Source of the DNA: Diplonema papillatum
Taxonomy: Eukaryota > Euglenozoa > Diplonemea > Diplonemida > Diplonemidae
NCBI GenBank assembly: GCA_030068145.1
Contig: JAPJBO010000026.1
Coordinates: 124,001 to 188,000 of the forward strand
Length of the DNA stretch: 64,000 nucleotides
Direction: 5' to 3'
In this document: positions 20,438-31,912 of the stretch, one piece after another
How positions within the stretch are numbered: position 1 is the first letter of the stretch
How the letters are laid out: every line of letters starts with the position of its first letter
Made by a program: the position numbers and the translations under genes
Notes under the pieces: model-generated
What the model was told of the DNA's origin: nothing
What the model saw: the letters and a program-made list of their open reading frames with translations, nothing else
The model's database searches: none

Positions 20438-21559
20438 CGAGAGCTTCGCATGAGTAGTAGGAGGAGTACCTTCCATTCCCCCATTCATGAGTTTGAGCAT
20501 GGGACTCGTTGAAAGAAACGCTGGGTCGCGCACCAGCGGACTCGTCGTCGCCAGCCGCACCTGTGTCCAGTCAGTCGGATAACGTGATCCGAAAACTGCA
20601 GCGTTGCCCAGCCGATCCCTTTTCCAACTTTCCCCCCCCCAGTACTTAGTACACTGGCAATCGATACTTTGTTGCGATAATGATTGTGAGTGGGCTAAAA
20701 AAAGGTGTTTTACGCGCGAAAGGACAAGAGTGAAGTCATTATCAGCTGATGCTGGTCGCCCGTTTCGCTCAGCTCTAACTTCAGAAATGTTCTTGACAAT
20801 CCGGAAGAAGAATCAACCCTGACCTAGCATCGTCATACAGAGTGTGCAGCACAGAACTTAACGAAACGTAAAAAGGGAGGGAAAACGGCGAAGGACAAGT
20901 GAAGTCGCGATGTTTCAGTCAGGGAAGCCTCAAGACGTGAGTTCGGGGCCTGTTGGATGCTAAATATATAACGTCCGCCAACGAAATACAGAAGAATAGG
21001 ATCTTGCCACTCGCCACTCGCCTGGACGCAAAACTTGTGAACCACTCGCGAGCTACGAAGGACCCAGCCAAGAGCAGGAGCACTCTTGTAGTCGGTCGTT
21101 TGTGGTCTTTGGCTGCTACCAGCCACGGACTCTACGTACAGTTCACAGATCCCATAAAGGAGAGTCTTGAGATCAGAGACACCTCTTCTGTGTTGGTACG
21201 GTGGTTGATTACCCAACGTACCCTCACACTGGGCGGAGGAGAACAAAAGAGACACAATGCAACGAGGGTAGTGGTACGCTTTTTTTTCCTGAGCAATGAG
21301 AACCCTCCGGTGTCAACGTCACGACAAACTTCGCCGAATAAGGACTTTCGGAGGAAACATAGTACCTCGGGAGCTTTGCGGGATCTTGTCAAAGAAGACC
21401 TGTTTTGTGGAAGGAACGACGCGGTCTTTTTACTCCCTAGCTTGCACGCCGTTGGCCGAAGGCGGTGTTTGGGTATTGGCAAAAAGCGAACACATTGCGG
21501 CAAGCATTTCGTCAGGACGAGACGACTGCGGAGAGGGGGGGGACTTGAGCGGGTAGGAA

Positions 21560-22402
21560 TCAGCGCACCAGCGCCCCGACGGCGAGGAGAAGCGCCGACA
21601 GGAAGAAGGGGTCGGGGGCGAGAGCGCTGGCGGACTCTTTGCAGACGGGAGCATTCTGCAGGAAGGGGACCACGCCGAGTTCCCGGCAGTGGGGGCCGTC
21701 GGCGGTTTTCAGCGACAGGCGGATGTTGCACGGCGGGGCGCTGGAGCAGGCTTCGAACCCGAAGGTGATGGTCAGCTCCGGGTCGAAAACGATGGGCGGC
21801 GGCAGCCGCTGCGAGCGGGAAATGTGCGAGTTGAGACACGTGGAGTCGTCGGTCGTCTCCGACACGAAGCAGTCGAAGATCTCGTCGTTTTCGGGGTCCG
21901 TAACGGTGGAGAGCTCCTTAAGCTGCAGGGGGCTGCCATCCTCTGTCCAGACAGCGAACTGGAAGCCACTTGTTGTCACGACCTTTGCCTGGAAGTATAT
22001 CTTTTCGCCGGCCTGCAGGCACGGCAGCAACATGTCAGTCTCCGTGTCGCTGCACCGGAACGTCATGTTCGAGGAAAAGGGAACGTGTGCTTCCTTGAGC
22101 GGAAGCAACGCCTTTGCATCGGGATCCTCATTCGCGTTACAGTCACAGCTCGGTGCCCCTCCGTCTGCCCAGCCTTCAACTTGCAGGTCCAGGTTTGATC
22201 CGCGGCACAGCGTGAAGTTGCCGCAGTCCACGGCCTCCATCGTCATTGTGACAGCCGCACCCGCCTCGCGGATGCACTTCCCATCACACGGGACACCTGT
22301 GGCAACGCAAGTCGCATTATCTATCGCATCGTACACCTTCCAGCATTCCGGTGGCGTCGGAAAGCCGGCGGCTATGCTCAGGCTCACGACTATCAAATGC
22401 AT
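21560..22402 (-). CDS. Secreted, probably GPI-anchored surface protein
   Basis: The ATG at 22402 lies 3 bases after a TTTCAG acceptor and gives 280 residues. Residues 1-13 form a hydrophobic signal peptide (MHLIVVSLSIAAG). The mature part is cysteine-rich (about 14 Cys, several in C-x2-4-C spacing) with possible N-glycosylation sites (NAT, NFT, NMT). The C-terminus ends in a hydrophobic stretch (FFLSALLLAVGALV) with a single Arg, preceded by Ser/Ala, which fits a GPI attachment signal. A secreted extracellular protein with disulphide-bonded beta structure is the safe reading; I do not recognise the family. The PGAP1-like gene in the same window acts on GPI anchors, but proximity is the only link. 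Confidence 0.75.
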   Translation of the reverse strand: MHLIVVSLSIAAGFPTPPECWKVYDAIDNATCVATGVPCDGKCIREAGAAVTMTMEAVDCGNFTLCRGSNLDLQVEGWADGGAPSCDCNANEDPDAKALLPLKEAHVPFSSNMTFRCSDTETDMLLPCLQAGEKIYFQAKVVTTSGFQFAVWTEDGSPLQLKELSTVTDPENDEIFDCFVSETTDDSTCLNSHISRSQRLPPPIVFDPELTITFGFEACSSAPPCNIRLSLKTADGPHCRELGVVPFLQNAPVCKESASALAPDPFFLSALLLAVGALVR

Positions 22403-22405
22403 GAG

Positions 22406-22425
22406 CTGAAATACACGTGAGAGAG
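22406..22425 (-). promoter_or_regulatory. TTTCAG acceptor 3 bases before the 22402 start
   Basis: The minus strand reads CTCTCTCACGTGTATTTCAG then CTC and ATG. No coding frame precedes it, so it is a good candidate trans-splice acceptor. Confidence 0.5.
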
Positions 22426-23448
22426 TGGCGATGTCGCTTTCCCTTTTTCTTTCTCTTGTTTCGGTCCTATTTGTTTCGATCACAAGGGCCAGGGGGGCTT
22501 TTCTTCGCTTTCCCAAGATGGACCCCGCAGTTGTGTTGGTAGACTCAAGCCGCTACCTGGGTAAAACTGAGGCCTGCTGGACGAGTGCCTCTCTACACCT
22601 TCTGATCTATGCCGTTCTCCGGGCTCTCAGGCAGCCGATGTCGCGAACATGGGAGACAGACACCGCACAACACCACAAACACATTGATGATAGAAAGTGG
22701 GAGGACGTAGCTAGTTGATGTACTGAGAAGGGCGTGGTTCGCACGCCGCTGAAGCAAGATGTGAACACCGTGAGAACAAATCGCGTGTTGCTGAAGTGGC
22801 AACTGATAGTGCCAAACATGACACCAAACACGTCAAGTCGCACCACAAAGGTCTGGGACGAACTAAGTGACGACTCCAACTAGTTCTCATACCAAACACA
22901 GATGGAAACACTGGATCTTCCAAGAACTGGTCACCGAAAGAGACGTGTCCATCGACAGCAGCCTCAACAGTTCGGCCAAAGTGCTGCAGACTTCTATGGA
23001 TCACAAAACACTAAGAAAAAGACAGGCGCCTCGGTATGTTTGTGCCTGCCGGTTGTCATTTTCCCACTTGTATTTACCCTGTATATTCAGGTAAGGAAAT
23101 TTGATCAACCACCAAAACACGCTGCCTACGTCTTTTTAGCCTGCGCAATACATTGCAGGGCAACCCGCAAGATTGTTAGTACTAAAAAAGGTGTTTTCTT
23201 CGGGTTTCCTCACGAATGGGTGCTTCAGGGTATCAGGTTCTCCGACTCCCGCAATGTTGGTAGCACAAACGCAAGAGATCGAGTCAACTATTCCCTGCAG
23301 TATTAGCTTACTTTGAAGAACATTACGGTCTCTGGGCTGTGCTGCGTCCTCAAGATTGGAAGCCTCCTTTCATGCGGCTTGTGGGTTACACCCTAAGTCT
23401 TGCGCACGTGTTCGCCTCCGGTCCGTATCGATTGTAACGATCCCCCCC
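22407..23448. other. Intergenic with R2 copy b and a partial R3 end
   Basis: 23013-23189 is an R2 copy and about 23195-23325 resembles the right half of R3. A minus-strand frame at 23004-22870 reads protein-like (HFGRTVEAAVDGHVSFGDQF) but starts with GTG and has no supporting splice sites. No gene is supported. Confidence 0.5.
23013..23189. repeat. Dispersed repeat R2, copy b
   Basis: Same core as the 20278 copy: GACAGGCGCCTCGGTATGTT, CCCACTTGTATTTACCCTGT, AATACATTGCAGGGCAACCC, GTTAGTACTAAAAAA. Confidence 0.85.
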
Positions 23449-26400
23449 TCACTTTTCTCCCGTGCTTGACGGTGGCGAGGCGTTGTCGTCACCCTCGAAG
23501 AGGTTGCCCTTCACAGGATCGATCAAAGAAGGGCTCCGCTGCTGAAAGGCGACGCCGTTGAAGCTGAGTGGTTTGGTACAAGTGAGGGCTTGCGGCCTCA
23601 GAAGCTGGTGCTGATCAGGGAGGCCCGAGATTCATCTCGAACGCGAGTGTGCTACACCCAAAACGCGTGAAATGCACTCCCGAAAAGCGGGTGCTACTCC
23701 CCCGCATTCTAACAGCTTCCTGAGAGGGCGGGATTCTCTAAAGTGAGTGTAATTGCCACAGGGTTGGTGAATGAAAGCGAGAATTTCGAATAGAATCCCT
23801 GGACGTGAAACTAAACGAGCTGACATCCGGCTGCCGCCGGGTAGCTCAAAACAGTTAAACAGCGCCCTCGGGCGTGCTCACAAAACTATGGTGCAACGCG
23901 GAGCGCTAACAATGAGATGGACGACAGGGTGGCTTCCCGTAATCCTCTAGCACCGTCCTCAGACGTGAGAAAATAGAAATAGGCGGATTTCAAACAGCCC
24001 CCAAACGATGAGACTTCGTCAAAGACACACCTCGCTTTGCCGAAGGCCGTGTCAACTATTTTGCCCACTTCTGAAAACTTTTGCATGGTGCGTTGGATGG
24101 CCGGATGCTGTTTATTGATGTCCTCGAACTGTGGCGTGGTTTTAGTTGACGAAGAGGGGCTAATGCAAGTAAAACGTGCAACGAGCTGCACGATGTGCAC
24201 GGCGATATCTAAACGGGTCTCTCCCGGCTTTCCCCAGACATACTCCATCCCATCTTCCGCGGCTCAACATGTGTATTTGAACTGCACTGCGTCAAGGGTT
24301 TTCGAACATCGAACTATTTTACCTGCTCGGCCGCTTTCAGAATATTTGGTGACTTTCGCATTCTCGCCGCCTGTTCTGCTGGTGCCGAGGGTCAACAGAC
24401 CCGCCTGCCGGCCACAGTCTCGTCCCTAAAGAGGTGCAGGCGAGGTGCGTCTTGTTGAGGTTGCTGTGACAGAGGGCTCGTCGCTCGCACGACCATTGAC
24501 GGTGCGAGATGCTTTCGTTTCGAAAGGACTAGCGTCCCTCATACGACTAACAAACACGAAAAAAACCCAGACCACGTCGTATTTCGCCCGCTGCACGGTT
24601 TTCCCCATCAGACTCTCCTGAGCACCTGCAGCGACGGTCGGCTTCGCCTTTGAATACAGAGATTCCAAGCGAGCGGGATCGATGGTCGGTGGCTCGTAAG
24701 AGGAGTGTAGTGTTGGCTGTTCAGACGTCTGGTCGAACTCCGTGACCGATGACCAGGGTTGCGTTTCTTGATCCTGCACGTTTGGTGAAAGGTAAGATAG
24801 GTAAGAACGTGCTCATAATGATATGTGCTCAACACCGTTTAGAACGTGGTGCTTGACATAATGTGTGCTTGACATAATGTGTGCTTGACATAATGTGTGC
24901 TTGACATAATGTGTGCTTGACATAATGTGTGCTTGACATAATGTGTGCTTGACATAATGTGTGCTTGACATAATGTGTGCTTGACATAATGTGTGCTTGA
25001 CATAATGTGTGCTTGACATAATGTGTGCTTGACATAATGTGTGCTTGACATAATGTGTGCTTGACATAATGTGTGCTTGACATAATGTGTGCTTGACATA
25101 ATGTGTGCTTGACATAATGTGTGCTTGACATAATGTGTGCTTGACATAATGTGTGCTTGACATAATGTGTGCTTGACATAATGTGTGCTTGACATAATGT
25201 GTGCTTGACGCCGTGTTGAGTCTGCCTTCGTGAGCAGCAACATGTCGAGAGCACAATGTGTCTTCGCACGTTCGGCATCATAAAACAAAGAAGTCAGAGA
25301 ATTTTCCGGTTTCGCTCTGCAGCAGATTGGGAAGCGGAAAATATCGGGCACACCTGAGCTTGCAACTGCTGCTCGTTCAGGACCTTCTCGAGCTGGGCGT
25401 TCTGCTCTACGTCTTTTACAGGCACGTCCCAGTACACGTTGAGGTTCGGTTTTTCGGCATGCAGGAAGTGCAGCACTGATGTGATGTCCGCGTCGTAACC
25501 CCCCGCGTCGCCGCACTGGTTGACGACGCGCTCAGCGACTTGCGTCGTGGGGAGAAACGGCTGGAGCTCCGTCGCCGCCGTGTATTCCCTGAGGATGGCC
25601 AGATTCTTGGCGAGTCGGGCGATGGTCTGCCCGGTGCCGATCTTCGTCCGGCTCTCGAACTGCTTCGGCCAGTACATCGCGTTCCGCCGGAAGGCGTTGC
25701 TGCCGCCAAGGCTCGAGTCCATAACGCGAGTCAGCTTGTCCAGGTCCGTGACGCCCATCGAGCGCGCCAAGAGGGCGGCCTCCGCGGAAGCGACCGTGTG
25801 CATGGCCAGCAGGGCTTCGTGGATCATCTTCGTCTTCGTCCCGTTACCGGCCTCGCCCATGTACTCCACGCAGTGCGCGTACTTCGCCAGAATCCGCGCG
25901 ATCCGCCGGAAGGCGATTTCGTCGCCGCCGACCATCACAGAAAGAGCGCCCGTCTGCGCGAGCTCCGGCGACCCCGCAATCGGCGCGTCGAGGAACGCAA
26001 CGCCTCGGGCCGACGCGATTTCGTGGCACTCAAGCGTCGTTTCGATGTCGACGGTCGAGTGGTCCACGACGATGGTGCCGGGGCGCGCGTTGTACAGGAT
26101 CGCGTCGTCCCGCTCCAACAGCACTTCGCGGGTTGCTCGGATGTTCGCCAGCGACACTATGATCACGTCTGCAAACCGGGGGATGTCGACCAGAAGCGGG
26201 CGTTGGTGCACGTACCGCTGCAGCTGCTCTTCGACGTACGACGCGTAGGCGCGCAGCTTCCTCTCGTTGCGGGTCCAAACGTGGACCGAGGCCGTCGGTT
26301 CCTTCACGATCTTCCACACCATCCCCATGCCCATTTCGCCGAGCCCGACCCAGCCGATGCGGTCTCGATCCTTCATCAGCACCTCCGGCTTCCGTGCCTC

Positions 26401-26514
26401 GCTCTCCTGCTCGCTCATGTACGGAATCGGTTCATTGTGCTTCAGCTTCCCAAAATGCGGCTCGGAGCCTACTGGCTGGGCACGGAGTAATACCCGACGA
26501 CCAGTTCGAAACAT
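23449..26514 (-). CDS. 3-hydroxyisobutyrate dehydrogenase-family protein with C-terminal extension, four exons
   Basis: Exons 26514-25354, 24773-24567, 24128-24031 and 23563-23449 join with matching phases (0, 0, 2) to give 526 residues. The start MFRTGRRVLLRAQ looks like a mitochondrial presequence. Residues 53-66 (IGWVGLGEMGMGMV) are the dinucleotide-binding loop; DHSTVDIETTL, FLDAPIAGSPELAQTGALSVMVGG and GVTDLDKLTRVM are family blocks. The catalytic-lysine region reads GNGTKTKMIHE, where the usual Asn four residues after the Lys is replaced, so substrate or activity may differ. About 140 residues follow the normal family end, encoded by three small exons (ending ...DPVKGNLFEGDD...). They are predicted polar and unstructured apart from one helix (IQRTMQKFSEVGKIV). 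The first intron (25353-24774) holds the 16-base minisatellite. The three small exons could instead be a separate gene, but no ATG was found for it and the phases fit this one. Confidence 0.7.
24851..25209. repeat. 16-base minisatellite, about 22 copies
   Basis: Perfect head-to-tail copies of GCTTGACATAATGTGT. Because 16 is not a multiple of 3, all three minus-strand frames cycle through the same 16-residue peptide and stay open, which is an artefact of periodicity. It lies in the first intron of the dehydrogenase-family gene. Confidence 0.97.
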
Positions 26515-27131
26515 TATCGGGCCAGTGAGCCAAGCGAGCCCAGAGAGCCCGGTGACCCCCTCCCCCGCTGGCTGCTTTTGTTTCGTTTGTTGCTTGCGTA
26601 GTGCGGCGAGGGTCACGCGCTCTCCCCGACTTTCTTTGCGGTGCTTCCGTGCGTACCCCTTTCGGGTAAGCTCGTTGCACGGAGAGAGTTTGCCACATCA
26701 TCAGGTGGCATGTGCTTCCTGTAAAGACATCCAGCTGGCGTTGCAAAACCAGTGCAGCTAACACCGCGTGAACTTAGACCCACACTCACACAGACACACA
26801 GTTCAGCTACAATGCACGCTTCCGGTGGATGTGGGTGGCGTCGTGAAATGTATTGGAGGAGTAATACCAACGCAAAGCTGCTGGGCAACGTAACGTCGCT
26901 TGCAGGACTACCTGTAACCTGCCCTGCGTTGTGCTGAGCGTCTTGCGGAGGAGAGAACCGGGCCGCTTTTATTACAGCGACCAGGCGCGTTGCTGGAAAC
27001 GCTGGACTCCCCCTCGTTGGCAACCTTCCCCTGTTGCGGAAGACTTGCTTCTCCGCTCAAAACAAAGCAAACTGGAGGTCGCCTGGTCTGACTCCGTCCT
27101 CGTCCATCATGTGCGACACCAGAAGCCGGGG

Positions 27132-27299
27132 CAAGAATAGTTGAGGTGCAGCTCTTGACTAATATTCTTCGCTTTTTCACACGAACGGGGGGGTCGGTCG
27201 TGCTTTTGGCTTTGTAGGTTCTCCCGACTCCCCAATTCGTGGGTAGCACAAACTCAAGAGGTCTTGTCAACTATTCCCTGCAGTATTAGCGTACTTTCA
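27132..27299. repeat. Dispersed repeat R3, copy a
   Basis: Begins GCAAGAATAGTTGAGG and ends GTCAACTATTCCCTGCAGTATTAG-like sequence. GAATAGTTGA near the left end is the complement of TCAACTATTC near the right end, so the unit has a subterminal inverted repeat, as in a MITE. Related copies: 41902-42096 and 43588-43712; the right half also appears at about 23214-23325. Confidence 0.8.
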
Positions 27300-27699
27300 A
27301 GAAAGAAGTGCAAACGCGAAAACAAGAAATACGACGCAACGAGAGCCGAACATTGGCGAGCGCAAGCGCCTGTTGCACAGAAGTGCACGCGCTGCTGCCT
27401 CGCGTGTGCTCGTGTGATGACGGAGGATCACTTTTAAAGCCCCCGCTTGAATACGAAAATACTCGAGAGGCTGCATTGTGCTTATTTCGACGGGAGGCTA
27501 GAGAGGGGGAAAGCCGGTCGTTTTTGTTGAAAGCTTACGCCCCCGCCACTAAACCCAGATATGCCTGTGTTTCGTGGGGTCAAAAAACCTTTCTCCCTAT
27601 GTGCGGCGGGCTAAAAAAAATAGCCCCGCTACTGGACTTGGCGACACCTGACTGTGCGGCCTTGGCGACCTTGTGGGCCTAGACTCCCATGCATGTGGA

Positions 27700-27840
27700 C
27701 CAACCCGTGGCAAGCACATGTGGGGGGAAAATAAATCAAACCCCACATGTGGTACCTGTGGATCCACACGTGGAAGCACACGTGGAGGAAAAAAATCCAA
27801 AAAGAATTAACGTGTGGAAATCCACACGTTCCACACGTGG
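27700..27840. repeat. Cluster of CCACACGTG palindromic motifs
   Basis: The string CCACACGTG or its complement CACGTGTGG and close variants occur about ten times in 140 bases, in both orientations, giving many possible hairpins. Confidence 0.7.
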
Positions 27841-29390
27841 AGCGTAAGCCCTGGAGGCACCTGCGGTGCGTTTCCTTGCATTCTCTTTTTCGGCATGTTC
27901 CCCCCCCCCCCCCTTCCAGGTAGTAGGGAAGGCGGAAAGGGGGGTGCAAGAACGTGTTAGCTACAGCACTTTTTAACTCCTTTGAAACTTCGCAACTGGC
28001 AGCCTCCTCAAGCATTTTCTATAAAAGCAGGTGCGTATACAAATGAAAAAGAGTCGTGTCAAAAAAAAGGTAAAGCCAGGAATAGAACATCAAGGTGATA
28101 TGAAGACGAACGGGGAAGTGGGCGAGGGGGAGTGTGGAGGGGGGAAGGGAGACTTTGTGAAAGGTTATTCGTGTGTGTAAAATTAGTAGGCAAGCGTCAG
28201 ACTAGTCCACTGATATCTTTTATTAAGAAGTTAAAAAGCACCCAGACGCGACGTCTCTTGGGACTTCAGCATTTGCGCAGAAGCCAGAGGGGACGACCTT
28301 GTGGCAGTCCCGACTCCGGCTCAGCTCGCACGCTGCGGCTAATCAGCGCGCTTTGTCCGCAAACTTGGTTTCACGCAATGTTTCCGCGTTCTCTTTGAAA
28401 AACGTTCCGGGTTTATTCGGAAGGCGTGTTTCACGAATTGCGGAAGATAGAGGCCTCGTCGCGCGTCTGCAACAAATGGAACCTACTTCCTTTCGAGCTA
28501 ACTGAACTATCTGGGTGACGAGTCTACTGTTTCTTATGGCGGATGAGCGGAATTTCTTCCGCTTGGCCGCCCGGATGCTTTTTCTTTCCTAAGTTAACTA
28601 TTGGGAGGGAGGGAGGTGAGCAGCGCCTCCTCCAAGCGAGCTCGGGATTAATCGAGGTCTGGTGCAGCGGCGGTTGTGTGTGAGCGTCTGCGTCCACACA
28701 CGGGTGGCGCGCGCGTTTTTGCGAAGGGCGCTGCTGCGGCCAGGATTCGGATACGTCGCACGATCCGGAGTCCTGTGATGACCGACGGCGAAAGCAGACC
28801 CTGGTTTGGGGACCAGCCATCACTAGCGCAGCTGACGAAGACGGTTCCTGATCCGTTTCGAGGATTCGGAGGATGAGGATTGTGGATGTGACAAAATGAA
28901 TGTGGACGCGCCTTCGTGCGGAAAAAAAAAAAGAAGAGTTTATTCAAATAGCTGCGGCGTCATCCGAGGCAGCGAGAGCCAGGCCCGCCCATGTGATACA
29001 TCAATCTAGGCTTGACACGATACAATCTCTGGCATCGGTCTATTCGGCTGGTTGCATTTGCTACCTTCTCTGTTGCGCTGTTTTTTGTTGCAGTCTGTTT
29101 CGGTCTCCACGTCGCTGCAAAAAACGTGTACATGATCTTCGTCCACATCCGACAATGCATTGTTAACACAGAAATTAGCACCAGGCGACAGCACTAGAAG
29201 ATGTTAAACCGCCCTCCAACCGGTGACGGGTCCTTGAGGGACGAAGCGTATCTGTTTGAGTGGTGCTGCATAGAAACAGGGAGCTGCGCTGGGTTTAATC
29301 TATGATGTTTCGTATCTCAAGATCACACCCACATGCGTGGCTGGTCTGTGATGATGAGTCTTGACGGTTCGAACGAGCTCGCACAATCAC

Positions 29391-31380
29391 TCAGCCGACG
29401 TATTGGGTCGTTGCGTTGTGCAATCCGTTTGCGATGGTCGCAAACCTGTCGCGCGGCGGTTGCTGTGGCTTTGGCAGACAACGCGATGGCGGGCGAGCGG
29501 TTGTCCGCCCGTTGTTCGTTAGTTTGACAGACAGATGGGCATAGATGGGCATAGATGGGCATACCTCACCACCGTAATTTCTTGTTCAGGAATCCAGGCT
29601 TCCTTTAGCTGGCTGCATTCATCAGATTCGTCGATGGCGTTAGTCTGTGTGGTCGGGGTGACGTATATAGATGCGACCCGGCCATCCCTCACGAGGCCAA
29701 AGAGATCGGCTAAGAACTTGGGTTTGACATGTTCTTTCTCGTAGGGTCGAAGAACAACGAAAAGAGCCGAGATAATTCCGAGTGTTCATTCATGACGAAC
29801 GCCTGTTTTTTGGGCACTACGTGAGTGCAGAACCTCTCGGTGTTGAATATATTGGCAGGCCTTTGATGCATAAAGTTGCCTTGCCATATTAGCCGCCAAG
29901 CTACATCCAGCTGAGCACGCGACGTCAAGTGCGCGACTTTCCTTGAAAGCGTCCGCATCTCTATAAAGCGCGTTTGTCCGTAAACCAAGAAACATACCGA
30001 CACCGTGCGCGTCGCGGAGCTCAGCGACGAATTTCTGTCCTCGAAGTGGACCAAGCAGCGGGAATTCTTCGTCGCCAAGACGGAGCCGGCGACGGTTCTC
30101 AGTGTGTCCGGGTGCGCCACGAGGACCGCGTCTCCGGCGACCACTGGCACGGGTCGGATGGGGTACACGTCGCACTTCGGCTTGGCGTGGGACTGCGGGT
30201 ACGCGTAGGTGCAGCCTCCCTCGACGCGGACGTCTGCGGGAGCGAACTTGCTGATGCTTTTCAGGCCGAAGAGCTGCACGCAACACAGGTTTCTTTCGCG
30301 GTCCTTCGCCAGGTACGTCCCGCGGTGGCACTCGACGTACGGGTTCTTCAGCAGCACCGTGCAGCCAGGCGTGAGCTTCAGCCGCGTGGGCTGCTTCTGC
30401 TGCGCGGGGGGAATGACGTTCGGGTCGGTTTGACCGCACGCGCGCTTCGGAAGGGCGACCTGGGCTTTCCGAACGCTGTTCGGGGATTTCGACGACTTCC
30501 TAACGACCATGTTCGGGCTCAGGCTACGGTTGATGTCGGCTTGCGGGACCGGCGGCTTTAAGCAGCTGTTGGCCGGCGACCTCGACACCGCGCTGTGCGG
30601 GGTCTGGTACCCGGAGCACACCTCCCGCTTGGCAGGCGCTTCCGGCGACGGCGAGTTCTTCCTTTTCAGCAGCTTGCCGTAGCACCTCCCCCGCGCGGAC
30701 GTGGCGGGCGATATGGAGGACACCCTGCCGGGGGTGTTGAACGGAGAATTCTGCATGCTCGAACTGTGCATTCGGTACATAATCGGCGAAGTCGACCGAC
30801 TCGATGGATAGTGGTACGGCGACACTGGGCACGCCGGCGTCAGCGGCTTGCAGAGCTCCGCGACCACCCTCGGGGAGAGCCCGTACTTGATCCGCAGGTG
30901 CATCGCGCCCTCGGATTCGGTCTTGTTGTACTTCGCGAAGAAGTCGTTTGAGTTGAGGTCGGGGCTGTACCTGGCAATCACGCGCTTGACGAACCGCCGG
31001 TATGTCGCGTGGTCATTGAACGGCAGACTGGTCGCGCCGTGTCGCGCTTCGGTGTCTTCTCCCGTCTGCGTGCAGACGGATACGCCGGCCGCCGCCCCGA
31101 TTTTCAGCTTGGCCAGCTCCCTTCGGGTGGCACGGAGTTCGGCCTGCAGCTCCATCACCGCATTCTCCAGCTGCACGATTTGCTTGTCGGACTCCGCCAG
31201 CTTCACTTGGGTAGACTCTGTTTCCGGGCCCTTCTTCAAGACGATGTCCCATGCCTGCAGCTTCTTCATCGTCAGCGCCTTCTTCGCCCTCTCTACTTCT
31301 TCCTCGTATTCCACGGTCTGGATATCCATCGGGTTCTCGTCAGCGAAAGTCCCTTCACCGTTGTTGGCCGCCTCGTCCAT
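29391..31380 (-). CDS. Coiled-coil protein with two Tudor/KOW-like segments, three exons
   Basis: Exon 31380-29998 (461 codons) is clear. Exons 29737-29565 and 29445-29391 join in matching phase (0, then 2), giving 536 residues. Residues about 20-95 form a coiled coil (VERAKKALTMKKLQ, QIVQLENAVMELQAELRAT). The middle is basic and Ser/Pro-rich, with many SP and TP sites suggesting phosphorylation. Towards the end, two stretches share a pattern: PGCTVLLKNPYVECHRGTYL followed by strands, and AGDAVLVAHPDTLRTVAGSVL followed by LVHFEDRN. Both resemble small Tudor/KOW beta-barrels, which suggests a chromatin or RNA-binding role (inference). Exon 2 encodes FLADLFGLVRDGRVASIYVT. The acceptor of exon 2 is uncertain: AAG at 29725 is an in-phase alternative. 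The second intron starts with three copies of a 10-base unit. Confidence 0.7.
29533..29562. repeat. 10-base direct repeat, three copies, at an intron donor
   Basis: GATGGGCATA is repeated three times immediately inside the 5' end of the last intron of the coiled-coil gene, so the GTATGCC donor motif is preceded by near copies of itself. Confidence 0.8.
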
Positions 31381-31912
31381 CGTGGTTCTACTTCTTGAGT
31401 GTGACTCCCACGCGCCCTTTTCCTTGCCCAGTTTAGAAAGTAAGGTGCTAATGCTCTATCACGAACTGCAAGGACAGTACAGTCGGTCCGCCCGAAAGAG
31501 TAGGTAGGTCCCTCCCGATCGGCCCGAGGTGAAGTGAAGGAATGAATGGGTTGCGCGCACATGACAAAAATACCAACAACTCTTGATGTGGGAGCTAAAA
31601 CTACCAACAACTCTTGATGTGGGATTGACTGGTTGTCTGCGGCGCAAACTACACACTGTGCCTGACCCATGAGTCCGCTCTCCGAGAGATTTCAACGTAT
31701 TATTTGCAAGTGAACGGACTTAGCAAGAGGAAAACTAATTGAGGAGGGCATTGTATTTCTTGACGCAAAATGTGACACCGGAATGAAAAAGCAGAAGAAG
31801 TACCAAGCGAACGCAAGCATACGCGTGGCAGAACGCAAGAACGGGGGGGAACTTGCTCTCCTGAAGGGTGACCGTGACCTACGGTGGAAGAAGCCAACGG
31901 CGTGTTCCATCG
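31381..31912. other. Intergenic; two short direct repeats
   Basis: AAC(T)ACCAACAACTCTTGATGTGGGA occurs twice about 31 bases apart (near 31569 and 31600). There is no gene otherwise. Confidence 0.4.

Larger units (their letters stand above)
18797..21559. other. Intergenic: possible 5' exon, small ORF and repeat R2
   Basis: Contains the possible 5' exon of the Sel1 gene (ending at 18797), a candidate 84-residue ORF (19564-19310) and an R2 repeat (20278-20437). A minus-strand frame at 21255-20833 is open for 140 codons but lacks an ATG and codon bias. Nothing else stands out. Confidence 0.4.
26515..29390. other. Intergenic, repeats only
   Basis: Contains an R3 copy (27132-27299), a palindrome-rich patch of CACGTGTGG motifs (27700-27840) and a C12 tract near 27901. 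Short frames on both strands lack codon bias. No gene is supported. Confidence 0.5.

Noticed and set aside
20833..21255. Minus-strand 140-codon open frame
   Set aside because: Starts with GTG, has no ATG near the beginning, no codon bias and no recognisable splice sites.
24849..25215. CRISPR array
   Set aside because: Units are contiguous identical 16-base copies with no spacers, in a eukaryotic intron.
24829..25516. Open frames coding for repeated 16-residue peptides
   Set aside because: The 16-base repeat keeps all three frames open by arithmetic. It lies in an intron and there is no start or codon bias.
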